Positions 24,810-33,241 of a stretch of DNA of 46,179 nt are shown here, piece by piece (the first letter of the stretch is position 1; each line of letters starts with the position of its first letter). The notes below the pieces were generated by a model. It made no database searches. It was not told the origin of the DNA and saw only the letters and a list, made by a program, of their open reading frames with translations. Source of the DNA: Candidatus Kappaea frigidicola (GTDB taxonomy: Bacteria > Omnitrophota > Gorgyraeia > JAGLLT01); the NCBI GenBank assembly GCA_030765555.1, contig JAVCCI010000073.1, positions 1-46,179 on the forward strand, written 5' to 3'. Made by a program: the position numbers and the translations under genes.

Positions 24810-25252
24810 TATTCCTTAACTACCCAGACTTTAATATTAGCAATAATATCTGGGTAAATTTTTATTGGAATTTGGTATACACCTAATTTTTTAATAGGTT
24901 CTTCAAGTTGAATTTTCTTTTTATCTATTTCAGCAACTTCCTGCTTTATGCAATCAGATATATCTTGGGCCGTTACTGCTCCATAAAGCTTATCATCCAC
25001 TCCTGCTTTACAGGAAATAGTATATGAATGATTTTCAAGTTCAGTTGCAAATATTTTTGCTTCTTCTTTAGATTTAGCTTCTTTTATTTTTTGCTTAGCT
25101 TGTTCTTGTTCCAAATTTTTTAGATTTGAGTTATTAGATTCTACGGCTAAACCTTTAGGAATTAAAAAGTTTCTAGCAAATCCATCTTTGACTTCTTTAA
25201 CTTCACCTCTTAAGCCAATTTTGTCGATATTAGATTTAAGAATGACCTTCAT
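24809..25252 (-). CDS. rplI: 50S ribosomal protein bL9
   Basis: The 147-residue protein shows the L9 N-terminal signature (MKVILKSNIDKIG, then VKDGFARNFLIPKGLA), the long connecting helix rich in Lys, Gln and Glu (about 40-75) and a C-terminal domain with KLYGAVTAQDI. It binds 23S rRNA at the base of the L1 stalk. It lies between rpsR (23 bases upstream) and dnaB. Confidence 0.96.
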   Translation of the reverse strand: MKVILKSNIDKIGLRGEVKEVKDGFARNFLIPKGLAVESNNSNLKNLEQEQAKQKIKEAKSKEEAKIFATELENHSYTISCKAGVDDKLYGAVTAQDISDCIKQEVAEIDKKKIQLEEPIKKLGVYQIPIKIYPDIIANIKVWVVKE

Positions 25253-25275
25253 ATGTAAACCTTTCGATTGAAAAA

Positions 25276-25518
25276 TTAACGTACTCTACCTATGTATGGC
25301 ACTAAAGCCATAAACCTGGCTCTTTTAACGGCTGTAGCCAGCATGCGCTGATGCTTAGCACAAGCACCCGTTATCCTAGATGGTACAATTTTGCCCCTGT
25401 CAGTCATAAAACTCTGAAGCACATTTACATCTTTATAATCTAAAGTATTAACTTTGTCTTTGCAAAATCTGCAAACTTTTTTCCTGTCAAAATTTTTTTT
25501 AAATCCTCTTTTAATCAT
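25276..25518 (-). CDS. rpsR: 30S ribosomal protein bS18
   Basis: The 80-residue protein has VCRFC (Cys16, Cys19), the S18 core DYKDVNVLQSFMTDRGKIVPSRITG and ACAKHQR (Cys53, His56), ending in VPYIGR. The cysteines suggest the zinc-binding form of S18. It binds the 30S platform with S6, whose gene is two genes upstream. Confidence 0.96.
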   Translation of the reverse strand: MIKRGFKKNFDRKKVCRFCKDKVNTLDYKDVNVLQSFMTDRGKIVPSRITGACAKHQRMLATAVKRARFMALVPYIGRVR

Positions 25519-25554
25519 TATTCAAAATCTCCTCAGTAAATATCATCAATTTAA

Positions 25555-25980
25555 TTAAAACGGTACTTCCTCATCAGCTGGTGCTACATCATTATCCTGA
25601 TTTTGCATATTATCAACATCATTACCTTGATCATCCTGATTTTTATTAGATCCTTTACCTAAAAACTGCACACGTCTAGCTCTAACTTCAAGAACATTCC
25701 TTTTTTGACCATCTTGCGCTTGCCAAGATCGACTCTGAAGGTTTCCCTCTACGAATAAGGGACTACCTTTGCTCAAATACTGACTACAACTTTCCGCTAG
25801 CTTTCCCCATACAACAACAGTTAAAAAACAAGCAACATCTTTCATTTCACCACTTGAATCTTTATAACGTTCATTCACAGCCAAACGTAAATTAGTAACG
25901 GCTGTCCCACCAGGAACAAATTTCAGCTCTGGATCTCTCGTTAAGTTGCCAATTAAAAAAACACTATTCAAACTAGCCAT
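25555..25980 (-). CDS. ssb: Single-stranded DNA-binding protein
   Basis: The 141-residue protein has an OB fold (1 to about 105; SLNSVFLIGNLTRDPEL, then FLTVVVWGKLAESCSQYLSKGSPLFVEG), a short Asn/Asp/Gln-rich linker and the acidic tail EEVPF that docks repair and replication partners. It protects single-stranded DNA. It follows rpsF directly (stop and start adjoin) and precedes rpsR, the usual bacterial order. Confidence 0.97.
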   Translation of the reverse strand: MASLNSVFLIGNLTRDPELKFVPGGTAVTNLRLAVNERYKDSSGEMKDVACFLTVVVWGKLAESCSQYLSKGSPLFVEGNLQSRSWQAQDGQKRNVLEVRARRVQFLGKGSNKNQDDQGNDVDNMQNQDNDVAPADEEVPF

Positions 25981-26265
25981 TTATGCCTCCTTTTTCAAAA
26001 TAAAATGCCTAAGAAGCGTATCATTTAATTTATATATAGTGTTTATTTCAGCGATGGCTTTTGGAGGAGCAGAAAAATTTAGTAAATAATAAAAACCTTC
26101 ACTGTATTTTTTTATCGCATAAGCCATTTGTTTTTTATCCGGACCCTGAGCACTCTCTATTTGACCTTCGCGCTTAGTAATCTCTTCTTTGATAAATTCA
26201 ACAGCTTTATCTTGAGATTCCTTATCAAGATCAGGCCTAATTATAAATAAACCTTCGTAAGTCAC
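25981..26265 (-). CDS. rpsF: 30S ribosomal protein bS6
   Basis: The 94-residue protein matches S6: TYEGLFIIRPDLD at the N-terminus, KKQMAYAIKKYSEGFYYLLNF in the middle and DTLLRHFILKK at the end. It pairs with S18 on the 30S platform. The start is GTG at 26265, supported by AAGGAGG 8 bases upstream. Confidence 0.96.
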   Translation of the reverse strand: MTYEGLFIIRPDLDKESQDKAVEFIKEEITKREGQIESAQGPDKKQMAYAIKKYSEGFYYLLNFSAPPKAIAEINTIYKLNDTLLRHFILKKEA

Positions 26266-26298
26266 TTAAAAATCCTCCTTTTTTATTGCAATCTGAAA

Positions 26299-26877
26299 TT
26301 AATCTTTTACTTTTTCGTTAAATGAATTCATGCAAGTATCTATATCTTTTTCAAGCCATGCATATACAGCATCTTTGGCCTTGCTAATAGCTGCTTCTAG
26401 TTCAACGTTTGCTTTCTTGCTTGGCTTTGATAATACATATGAAGCCAAGTTGGATCCATCACTCGCCACATCTTTACCTATACCAACTCTTAAACGTGGA
26501 TAATTCTTAGTCGCTAAAACACCAGATATAGATTTTAAACCGTTGTGACCACCGTCGCTACCAATAGACCTTAAGCGAATATTGCCTATAGGTAAATTAA
26601 CATCATCACAAATTATTAAAATATCAGCTAAATCAAGTTGTTTAGCTTCAATAACTGCCTTAACTGCTTGACCACTTAGATTCATAAAAGTAAGCGGTTT
26701 CACTAAAATAATCTGCTCGGTATTTACTTTGCCAATTCCAATTAAAGAATTATAGGAATTCTTTTTTATGGTAATTCTTTCATCGTCGGCTATGGCATCA
26801 ATTACCTTAAACCCTATATTATGCCGCGTATCTTGGTAATCTTTACCTGGATTCCCCAGGCCAACAATGGCTTTCAT
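26299..26877 (-). CDS. pth: Peptidyl-tRNA hydrolase
   Basis: The 192-residue protein has the Pth active-site residues Asn10 (GLGNPG), His19 (DTRHNIGF), Asn66 (PLTFMNLSG) and Asp91 (CDDVNLP), plus GGHNGLKSI. It recycles peptidyl-tRNAs released by stalled ribosomes. It lies 6 bases after the rplY stop; the rplY-pth link is also seen in Bacillus (ctc-spoVC). The ribosome site before the ATG is poor, suggesting coupling to rplY. Confidence 0.96.
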   Translation of the reverse strand: MKAIVGLGNPGKDYQDTRHNIGFKVIDAIADDERITIKKNSYNSLIGIGKVNTEQIILVKPLTFMNLSGQAVKAVIEAKQLDLADILIICDDVNLPIGNIRLRSIGSDGGHNGLKSISGVLATKNYPRLRVGIGKDVASDGSNLASYVLSKPSKKANVELEAAISKAKDAVYAWLEKDIDTCMNSFNEKVKD

Positions 26878-26883
26878 AAAAAA

Positions 26884-27594
26884 TTATTCTGATTTCCCTG
26901 ATTGCTCTTGAGTTTTGCCTTCGCCTTTTTCTTTCTGACGTTCTTCTCGTTCCTTTTCACCAATAACTTCAGGTTCTTTGGCGCCTTCTTCAGGAATTTC
27001 TTCTTCGGCAATTTCTTCTTCTTCGGCCTTAGCATGCTCAACTAAAATAACAACTTCTTCAGGATCAGTTAGTATTTTTATATCACTGTCCACTTTTAGA
27101 TCTTTAACATGAATAGAATTACCAATTTCAAGCTCATCTACGTTGACATCAATTTTTTCAGGTATTTTTGTCGGCAAACATTCAATGTCTAACTCCCAAA
27201 GTGCGTGCTCTAGAATACCGCCATCTCTTTTAACACCTACTGCTTCTCCAACCGGATGAACAGGTACTTTCACTTGAATACTTTGTGTAAGTGAAATTTC
27301 ACTGAAATCAACATGAATGATGCTACCGCGAATAGGATGATGCTGCATTTCCTTAATAATAACTGTTTTATGTGTTTTCTTGCTATCTTTTTCATACTCT
27401 AATTTTATAATAACATTTTCACCAGCTGATGTATGTAAAGCGTGAATTAGATCAACTGATTTTATAGTTAAGTTAACACCGATTTTGCCTTTTTTATAAA
27501 CAATAGCTGGAGCTAAACCAACATTTCTCAGGCGCTTTGCCGCTTGCTTTCCTGTTACTTCTCTCTGTTGAGCATTAATTGTAATTTCTGCCAT
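26884..27594 (-). CDS. rplY: 50S ribosomal protein bL25 (CTC type)
   Basis: The 236-residue protein has the L25 5S rRNA-binding domain (1 to about 92, with VTGKQAAKRLRNVGLAPAIVY) and the CTC C-terminal beta domain (about 95-188, with VPVHPVGEAVGVKRDGGILE). A highly charged Glu/Lys tail (about 190-236) follows and should be disordered. The long form is typical of the general-stress CTC group. It lies 47 bases after prs, as in Bacillus, and has an AGAGGT ribosome site. Confidence 0.95.
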   Translation of the reverse strand: MAEITINAQQREVTGKQAAKRLRNVGLAPAIVYKKGKIGVNLTIKSVDLIHALHTSAGENVIIKLEYEKDSKKTHKTVIIKEMQHHPIRGSIIHVDFSEISLTQSIQVKVPVHPVGEAVGVKRDGGILEHALWELDIECLPTKIPEKIDVNVDELEIGNSIHVKDLKVDSDIKILTDPEEVVILVEHAKAEEEEIAEEEIPEEGAKEPEVIGEKEREERQKEKGEGKTQEQSGKSE

Positions 27595-27641
27595 ATCAAA
27601 AACCTCTTTCTTGTCTCAGTAGATAATTTTCTTTAAAATTT

Positions 27642-28580
27642 CTAAATAAATAAAGCACTCACTGATTCTTCTTTGTGAATTCGCATAATCGCTTCCGCAA
27701 ACAGCGGTGCCACAGATAGAACTTTTATTCTATCACATTTCTTTTCTTTGTCAATTGCTATCGTATCAGTTACTAATAGCTCTTTTAAGTGTGAATTATT
27801 TATCCTTTCAATAGCTGGAGGAGCTAAAATTGGATGAGTTATAGTTGCATACACATCCTTAGCGCCCTTTTCTTTTAAGGCGACAACACCTTCAACTAGA
27901 GTACCAGCAGTAGAAACAACATCATCAACCATAACTATATTCTTACCTCTAACATCACCAATTATATGCATAACCTCAGCTTGCTTATCATTAAGTCTTC
28001 TCTTGTCAACAATTGCTAAGCCTGCTCCTAGGCGCTTAGCATAAGCCCTTGCCATTTTTATCCCGCCTACATCAGGAGAGACAACACATAAATCCTTTAT
28101 ATTCATTTTGGAAAAATAACTTACAAATGTATTTACAGCATACAAATTATCAACTGGAATATTAAAGAAACCTTGGATTTGTTCAGCATGTAAATCCATC
28201 GTTAAAACTCTACTAGCACCAGCTGTTGCTAAAAGATCGGCAACCAGCTTAGCTGTAATGGGAACCCTGGGTTGATCTTTTCTATCTTGCCTAGCATAAC
28301 CATAATAAGCTATAACTGCTGTAATTCGCTTTGCTGAAGCTCGCTTTAAAGCATCAATCAAAATTAGTAGCTCCATAATACTATCGTTTGTTGGAGGAGA
28401 AGTAGGTTGAATCACAAAGACATCCTTGCCGCGCACATTTTCTTCAATTTTCACTCTGATTTCCCCATCAGCAAACCTACTTACAGTCGATTCACCTAAT
28501 GCTATTCTCAAATTTTTGGCAATATCCTCTGCAAGCTTAAGATTAGCATTGCCGGAAAATAAAGCAATTGTTCCATTCAT
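27642..28580 (-). CDS. prs: Ribose-phosphate pyrophosphokinase
   Basis: The 312-residue protein has the PRPP synthetase segments FVIQPTSPPTNDSIMELL, YYGYARQDRKDQPR (ATP site), MDLHAEQIQGFF with the metal-binding His, SPDVGGIKMA and the PRPP-binding MVDDVVSTAGTL. It makes PRPP from ribose 5-phosphate and ATP. PRPP is used by HisG, whose gene lies upstream in the same region, and ribose 5-phosphate comes from transketolase and RpiB. It starts 1 base after the glmU stop with a GGAG site inside the glmU end. Confidence 0.96.
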   Translation of the reverse strand: MNGTIALFSGNANLKLAEDIAKNLRIALGESTVSRFADGEIRVKIEENVRGKDVFVIQPTSPPTNDSIMELLILIDALKRASAKRITAVIAYYGYARQDRKDQPRVPITAKLVADLLATAGASRVLTMDLHAEQIQGFFNIPVDNLYAVNTFVSYFSKMNIKDLCVVSPDVGGIKMARAYAKRLGAGLAIVDKRRLNDKQAEVMHIIGDVRGKNIVMVDDVVSTAGTLVEGVVALKEKGAKDVYATITHPILAPPAIERINNSHLKELLVTDTIAIDKEKKCDRIKVLSVAPLFAEAIMRIHKEESVSALFI

Positions 28581-28581
28581 T

Positions 28582-29898
28582 TTACGCTCCTGCCTTTTTT
28601 GTCTTTTTGGATTCTCTCTTCTTTTTTATCTCTCGGGCTGGCACTCCTACCACAATAGCCCCACTTCTAACTTTCCCTTTAGTTACAAGTGAATTGGCTC
28701 CAGTAATAGCCCCTTTGCCAATCTCAACAGGTGCCACAAGAATACTTCCACTACCTATAAAAGCATTATCTCCTATAATTGTTGCATTCTTTTCTTTGCC
28801 GTTATAATTAGCAGTTACAGCACCAGCACCAACATTAACTGCTTCACCTAATTTACTATCTCCTATATAAGCCAAATGATTGGCTTTACTATTTGACTTT
28901 ATGGTTGACCTAACTATTTCAACAAAATTACCTAATCTCACATTATTTTTTATAACTGTGCCAGGTCTAATTCTTAAAAAAGGTCCCAGAAGACATTTTT
29001 TACCAATTTTAACATTTTTTTCTATTCTGACAAAGGGCTCAATAATCGTATCCATCCCGATTTCCACACCTTCATCAATATATACTGTATCAGGGTCCAC
29101 TATCGTCACGCCTGACTCAATAATGCGTTTCATTATTCTCTGACGCATAATTTTATGTGCTTGAATTAATTCAAAACGTGAATTAATTCCTATAATTTCT
29201 TCAATATTAAGAGTTTCGTATGAATCAATTCTTAAATCTTGTGATGAAAGCACCTCAATAATATCAGTAAGATAATATTCCTTTTTTATCTTATTGGGTT
29301 TAATCTTATCAATATTACTAAAGAGACTTTGTGCTTTAAAGCAATAAACTCCAGTATTAATTTCCTCTATTACTTTTTCGTATAGAGAAGCATCTTTTTC
29401 TTCTATTATCCTTGTGATTTGCCCCTCGTCATTTCTTAATATCCGGCCATAACCTGTTGGATTCTTAATTGTTGCTGTTAAAATAGCGCAATCTACTTTA
29501 CCTTTTTTACTTATATCAATCAACGCCTGAAGCGTTTCATTAGATATAAGTGGTGCATCCGCACATAAAACTAAGATATTACCCTTGAAACCAGAAAGCT
29601 TCTTTAGGCCCTGCTTAACAGCATCCGCCGTACCTAAACGCCTTTCCTGTATTACAACTTCACTTCTCTTACCAATAAATTTAGCAACATCTCTTGATTT
29701 ATAGCCAATAACAGTAACAGTTTTATTTATGCCTAACTTTTGCAAAGTATCTAAACTATATTCAATTAAAGTTTTACCATAGATACTATGTAAAACCTTG
29801 GGTATTTCTGATTTCATCCTAGTGCCTTCACCAGCAGCTAATACTATACAAGCTACATTGTTCAAGGCTTTTTTGGTGATATTTAAACTTTTTTTCAT
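28582..29898 (-). CDS. glmU: Bifunctional GlmU uridyltransferase / glucosamine-1-phosphate acetyltransferase
   Basis: The 438-residue protein has an N-terminal pyrophosphorylase (LAAGEGTRMKSEIPKVLH near 21-38, LCADAPLI, NTGVYCF) and a left-handed beta-helix acetyltransferase (about 255-430) with HLAYIGDSKLGEAVNVGAGAVTANYNG, which holds the catalytic His and UDP-GlcNAc contacts. It acetylates glucosamine 1-phosphate and couples it to UTP, giving UDP-GlcNAc, the substrate for LpxA and peptidoglycan. It is slightly shorter than the E. coli protein (456). It sits between tRNA-Gln and prs; spoVG-glmU-prs-ctc-pth is the Bacillus order too. Confidence 0.96.
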   Translation of the reverse strand: MKKSLNITKKALNNVACIVLAAGEGTRMKSEIPKVLHSIYGKTLIEYSLDTLQKLGINKTVTVIGYKSRDVAKFIGKRSEVVIQERRLGTADAVKQGLKKLSGFKGNILVLCADAPLISNETLQALIDISKKGKVDCAILTATIKNPTGYGRILRNDEGQITRIIEEKDASLYEKVIEEINTGVYCFKAQSLFSNIDKIKPNKIKKEYYLTDIIEVLSSQDLRIDSYETLNIEEIIGINSRFELIQAHKIMRQRIMKRIIESGVTIVDPDTVYIDEGVEIGMDTIIEPFVRIEKNVKIGKKCLLGPFLRIRPGTVIKNNVRLGNFVEIVRSTIKSNSKANHLAYIGDSKLGEAVNVGAGAVTANYNGKEKNATIIGDNAFIGSGSILVAPVEIGKGAITGANSLVTKGKVRSGAIVVGVPAREIKKKRESKKTKKAGA

Positions 29899-29955
29899 AT
29901 ATTGCTAACCTTACATATTTATTTGAAAAGAATTTATAGGCGCTTTATTTAATCT

Positions 29956-30029
29956 TGGCTGCCCGGCGAGGATTCGAACCTCGAACCTCGCCTCCAAAGG
30001 GCGGTGTGATACCATTTCACCACCGGGCA
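29956..30029 (-). tRNA. tRNA-Gln (anticodon TTG)
   Basis: Acceptor TGCCCGG/CCGGGCA with the U1-A72 pair typical of Gln, anticodon loop CTTTGGA, T-arm GAGG-TTCGAAT-CCTC, discriminator G and an encoded CCA. The outermost anticodon stem pair is a C-A mismatch. The gene is embedded between spoVG (53 bases) and glmU (57 bases) on the same strand. Confidence 0.94.
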
Positions 30030-30082
30030 AATACTTAAGATGCTGAATTTACTTCTATATTTAACGCTACCCGATAACTACC

Positions 30083-30526
30083 TTAAGCTTTTGCCTCGTC
30101 GCTACTAGTTACATCTTTATGATTTATATGTAAATTAGCATCAGACGCTTTTTCAGATTCAGGAAGCGAATCGTATTTATCTAAAACGGCTTTCTGGATA
30201 TGTTCCCTAAATTCAGAGTTAATTGGATGTGCTATATCTCTGTGCTCACTTTGTCTTTCCTCTTTATCTGTAGGAACAATTTCTATTATAGGTAAAGTGG
30301 TGCCGCAAGCATTACAATATTTACTACGAACTACATTTCTATGACCACACTTGGAACAGCTTTCCTTCATCTTTCTAGAAGGCATGGCAACAAATAATCC
30401 TTTATTGCCTTGAATAACCTTAATATCACGCACGACAAAACAATCATCGAAAGTTACAGTTGCGTATGCTTTTAATTTTTTATCCCTGCTTTCTCTTGGA
30501 AATATTCTAACCTCTGTAATTTCCAT
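30083..30526 (-). CDS. spoVG: SpoVG-family RNA/DNA-binding protein with inserted zinc ribbon
   Basis: Residues 1-51 follow SpoVG closely (MEITEVRIFP, FVVRDIKVIQGNKGLFVAMPSRK), and the rest of the core resumes at HRDIAHPINSEFREHIQKAVL (about 95-115). Between them lies an insertion of about 35 residues with CSKCG (Cys57, Cys60) and CNACG (Cys71, Cys74), a zinc-ribbon pattern, plus a polar C-terminal tail; the total of 147 compares with about 95 in Bacillus SpoVG. SpoVG proteins bind nucleic acids and affect gene expression in Bacillus, Staphylococcus and Borrelia. The gene precedes glmU as in Bacillus, with an AAAGGAG ribosome site. What the ribbon adds is unknown. Confidence 0.92.
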   Translation of the reverse strand: MEITEVRIFPRESRDKKLKAYATVTFDDCFVVRDIKVIQGNKGLFVAMPSRKMKESCSKCGHRNVVRSKYCNACGTTLPIIEIVPTDKEERQSEHRDIAHPINSEFREHIQKAVLDKYDSLPESEKASDANLHINHKDVTSSDEAKA

Positions 30527-30574
30527 TGGTTACTCCTTTCACGAAGTTGATAAACTACTCTGTCGTCATCAATT

Positions 30575-31438
30575 TTATACAGAACGACAGATGAAAATAC
30601 TCGTGTCCCCCATTTTTCTGCTTGCTCTTTCTTTTACTGCTTCCGCCTCCCCTTTTGTTTGACAAATACCAAAAACACACGGACCACTACCAGATAATAA
30701 CACGGCTTTAATACCAGCAGTTCTTAGTGCTTTTTCGGCGCTTTGAACCTCTTTATGTGAAGCTCCCACCACAGACGCCAGATCATTATAAAGAACCGGA
30801 GCGATTTCTTGCAAATTAGCGCTTTTAAGGGCGCGAATAAATATTGTAGCACCAGGCTTTTTCTTTGTCAAGCTTAACTTAAAATGCTCGTAAGCCCATT
30901 TACTACTTACATGAATTTTAGGGTAAATTATTACATACCAGTAGGTAGGAACATTTTTTATAGGCTCTAGAACATCTCCTTTGCCGCAACCTAGAGCGCA
31001 GGGTTCATCTAGCAAAAAAAAGGGAACATCAGCCCCCAATTTTGATCCCAGTTCAAGTAATTTTTCTTTCGTAAAACCCAGGTTACACATGTTATTTACA
31101 GCCTGCATAACAGATGCGGCATTACTGCTGCCTCCACCTAAACCAGCAGCCACAGGTATAACTTTATCAATATTAATTTTTAATCCTACCTTAATTCCAG
31201 TTTCGCGAAATAATAATTCAGCAGCCCTATAGGCTAAATTTGTTGCGTCTATAGGAACAGCTGGGTGATTACATGTAATTTGAATATCAGTTTTATGAGT
31301 CTTTTCTATTAGGATGGTGTCATGCAGATTAACTCTTTGAAATAAAGTTTCAATTTCGTGATAACCGTCACTTCTTTTTTTCTTAATTTCTAAATATAAA
31401 TTAACTTTAGCTAATGAATCTACCTTCACTCTGCACAT
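30575..31438 (-). CDS. ispE: 4-diphosphocytidyl-2-C-methyl-D-erythritol kinase
   Basis: The 287-residue GHMP kinase has the substrate-site LAKVNLYLEI (about 9-18) with RSDGYHEIETLFQ, the ATP loop PVAAGLGGGSSNAASV (about 91-106), GADVPFFL and the C-terminal LLSGSGPCVFG. It phosphorylates CDP-methylerythritol in the non-mevalonate isoprenoid pathway. It lies 11 bases after the transketolase C-subunit and 48 before spoVG; ispE near spoVG is also found in Bacillus. The ribosome site TAGGAGC lies in the tktC end. Confidence 0.96.
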   Translation of the reverse strand: MCRVKVDSLAKVNLYLEIKKKRSDGYHEIETLFQRVNLHDTILIEKTHKTDIQITCNHPAVPIDATNLAYRAAELLFRETGIKVGLKINIDKVIPVAAGLGGGSSNAASVMQAVNNMCNLGFTKEKLLELGSKLGADVPFFLLDEPCALGCGKGDVLEPIKNVPTYWYVIIYPKIHVSSKWAYEHFKLSLTKKKPGATIFIRALKSANLQEIAPVLYNDLASVVGASHKEVQSAEKALRTAGIKAVLLSGSGPCVFGICQTKGEAEAVKERASRKMGDTSIFICRSV

Positions 31439-31449
31439 GGCAGTCTCTA

Positions 31450-32388
31450 TTAAGCTCCTAGGAGTTCTTTGGCCCGTTTAACAATATCGCTTGCTGTAAG
31501 TTCGTAATACTTCATCAATTCTTCTGTTTTGCCAGATTGACCAAACTGATTCTTTACTCCGATTAACTTCATGGGTACAGGATGATTCTGACAAACAACT
31601 TCAGCCACTGCCGAACCCAACCCTCCCACAACAGTGTGTTCTTCGCAAGTAATTATACCTTTAGTTTCTTTGGCAGCCTTAAGTACTATCTCTTCATCTA
31701 GTGGCTTAGGTGTATGCATATTGATAACTCGCACACTTACACCCTGTTCTTGAAGAATTTGCGCAGCTTCTAAAGCCTCACAAACCATATTACCACAAGC
31801 AATAACTGTCAAATCACTACCTTCTTTTAACGTCTTGGCTTTTCCAATAATAAATTCATCTTCTTCTTTTGATACCAATGGTACTCCGCATCGAGTGAAA
31901 CGCAAATAAACAGGATGAGGAATACTGGCAGCTGCAATCGTAGCTTTTTTAGCTTCAATGGCATCAGCTGGTACAACCACCATCATATTAGGCAAGGCTC
32001 TCATAAGGGTAATTTCCTCTAAAGCCTGATGCGTTGCTCCATCTGGCCCCACTGAAATACCTCCATGAGTTCCAGCAATATTAACATTTAAGTCCATATA
32101 ACTAACTGAAATACTCAATTGATTCCAAGCTCTACCGGCGGCAAAAACTCCGAAGGTACAACAAAAAGGAACTTTACCTTCAAGGGCCATACCTGCCGCT
32201 ACGCTCATCATATTTTCTTCAGCTACTCCACAGGAAACAAATCTTTCTGAATACTCATTTTTAAACCAGTTAGCTCTGGTTGATTCTGTCAGATCGGCCG
32301 AAAGAACTACAACATCTTTATTATTTTTACCCAGTTCCAGCAGTCCTTTACCAAAACCATCTCTCGTAGGAACTTTTTTAATTTCCAT
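31450..32388 (-). CDS. Transketolase, C-terminal subunit
   Basis: The 312-residue protein carries the pyrimidine-binding domain of transketolase (1 to about 180; CGVAEENMMSVAAGMALEGKVPF has the catalytic Glu that activates TPP) and the C-terminal domain (about 190-312). It lacks the TPP diphosphate-binding half, which is the separate upstream gene, so the pair form one enzyme from two chains. Transketolase moves two-carbon ketol units in the pentose phosphate pathway and supplies ribose 5-phosphate. It starts with TAGGAG upstream, 19 bases after the N-subunit stop. Split transketolases are common in archaea, Firmicutes and several candidate phyla. Confidence 0.94.
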   Translation of the reverse strand: MEIKKVPTRDGFGKGLLELGKNNKDVVVLSADLTESTRANWFKNEYSERFVSCGVAEENMMSVAAGMALEGKVPFCCTFGVFAAGRAWNQLSISVSYMDLNVNIAGTHGGISVGPDGATHQALEEITLMRALPNMMVVVPADAIEAKKATIAAASIPHPVYLRFTRCGVPLVSKEEDEFIIGKAKTLKEGSDLTVIACGNMVCEALEAAQILQEQGVSVRVINMHTPKPLDEEIVLKAAKETKGIITCEEHTVVGGLGSAVAEVVCQNHPVPMKLIGVKNQFGQSGKTEELMKYYELTASDIVKRAKELLGA

Positions 32389-32407
32389 TTATTTCTCCTA
32401 AAATAGA

Positions 32408-33241
32408 TTACTTTTGCTTCTTAAGTTCAACTAAAGCTTTTTCAACTTCATCTTCTTTAGGCGCAACGCCATGCCAAGATGCCTTATTTTCCATAAAGGA
32501 AATACCTTTACCCTTAATAGTGTCAGCTAAAATCACTGATGGCTTTCCCTTGATTTCTCGCACCTTATCAAAAGCATCCATCAGACCTACAACATCATGA
32601 CCGTCAACCCTAATAACTTCCCAGCCAAATGACTCCCATTTTTCAGCTAGTGGCTCAACATTCATAACATCTTTTAAGAAACCATCTATTTGAATTTTAT
32701 TGTTATCTACAATACCGCAAAGATTATCTAATTTATTAAACGAGGCCATCATTGCTGCTTCCCAAATCTGACCCTCTTGAAGCTCTCCGTCACCCATAAG
32801 ACAATAAGTCCTAAAATCTTTTTTATCCATTTTGGCTGCTAAGGCCAGACCCAAGGCAATGGAAAGTCCTTGTCCCAATGAACCAGTAGAAGCCTCTAAG
32901 CCCAATGGAACATTTCTCTGAGGATGTCCTTGAAGCTTTGAACCCATCTTTCTTAAAGTCCAGAGCAAATCTTCGCTAAAATAACCACAATCCGCCAAGA
33001 CAGCATACAACGTCGGACATCCATGCCCCTTAGAAAGAATAAATCTGTCTCTCTGTTCCCATTCAGGTTTTTTAGAATTATGCGACATTTCATACTTATA
33101 AAGAGTAAGGATAATTTCAACTTCAGAAAGCGACCCCCCAGTGTGACCACTACCAGCTATCTGAAGCATTTTTAAAATAGTGCTTCTTATTTTTATAGCT
33201 TTTTCTTTTAATTCATTAATGTCAGGCCTTTTCTTCATCAT
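32408..33241 (-). CDS. Transketolase, N-terminal subunit
   Basis: The 277-residue protein is the TPP-binding half of transketolase: GSGHTGGSLSEVEI, ILSKGHGCPTLYA, GSLGQGLSIALGLALA and the TPP-metal motif GDGELQEGQIWEA leading to DNNKIQIDG. It must pair with the C-subunit encoded downstream. Its ATG overlaps the stop of the TPR gene (ATGA), so the three genes are translationally linked. No frame disruption suggests a decayed single gene, as both halves have clean ends and ribosome sites. Confidence 0.94.
   Translation of the reverse strand: MMKKRPDINELKEKAIKIRSTILKMLQIAGSGHTGGSLSEVEIILTLYKYEMSHNSKKPEWEQRDRFILSKGHGCPTLYAVLADCGYFSEDLLWTLRKMGSKLQGHPQRNVPLGLEASTGSLGQGLSIALGLALAAKMDKKDFRTYCLMGDGELQEGQIWEAAMMASFNKLDNLCGIVDNNKIQIDGFLKDVMNVEPLAEKWESFGWEVIRVDGHDVVGLMDAFDKVREIKGKPSVILADTIKGKGISFMENKASWHGVAPKEDEVEKALVELKKQK

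Noticed and set aside
32953..33150. A 65-codon frame on the same strand inside the transketolase N-subunit
   Set aside because: It is an out-of-frame shadow with no ribosome site; the transketolase frame is complete.
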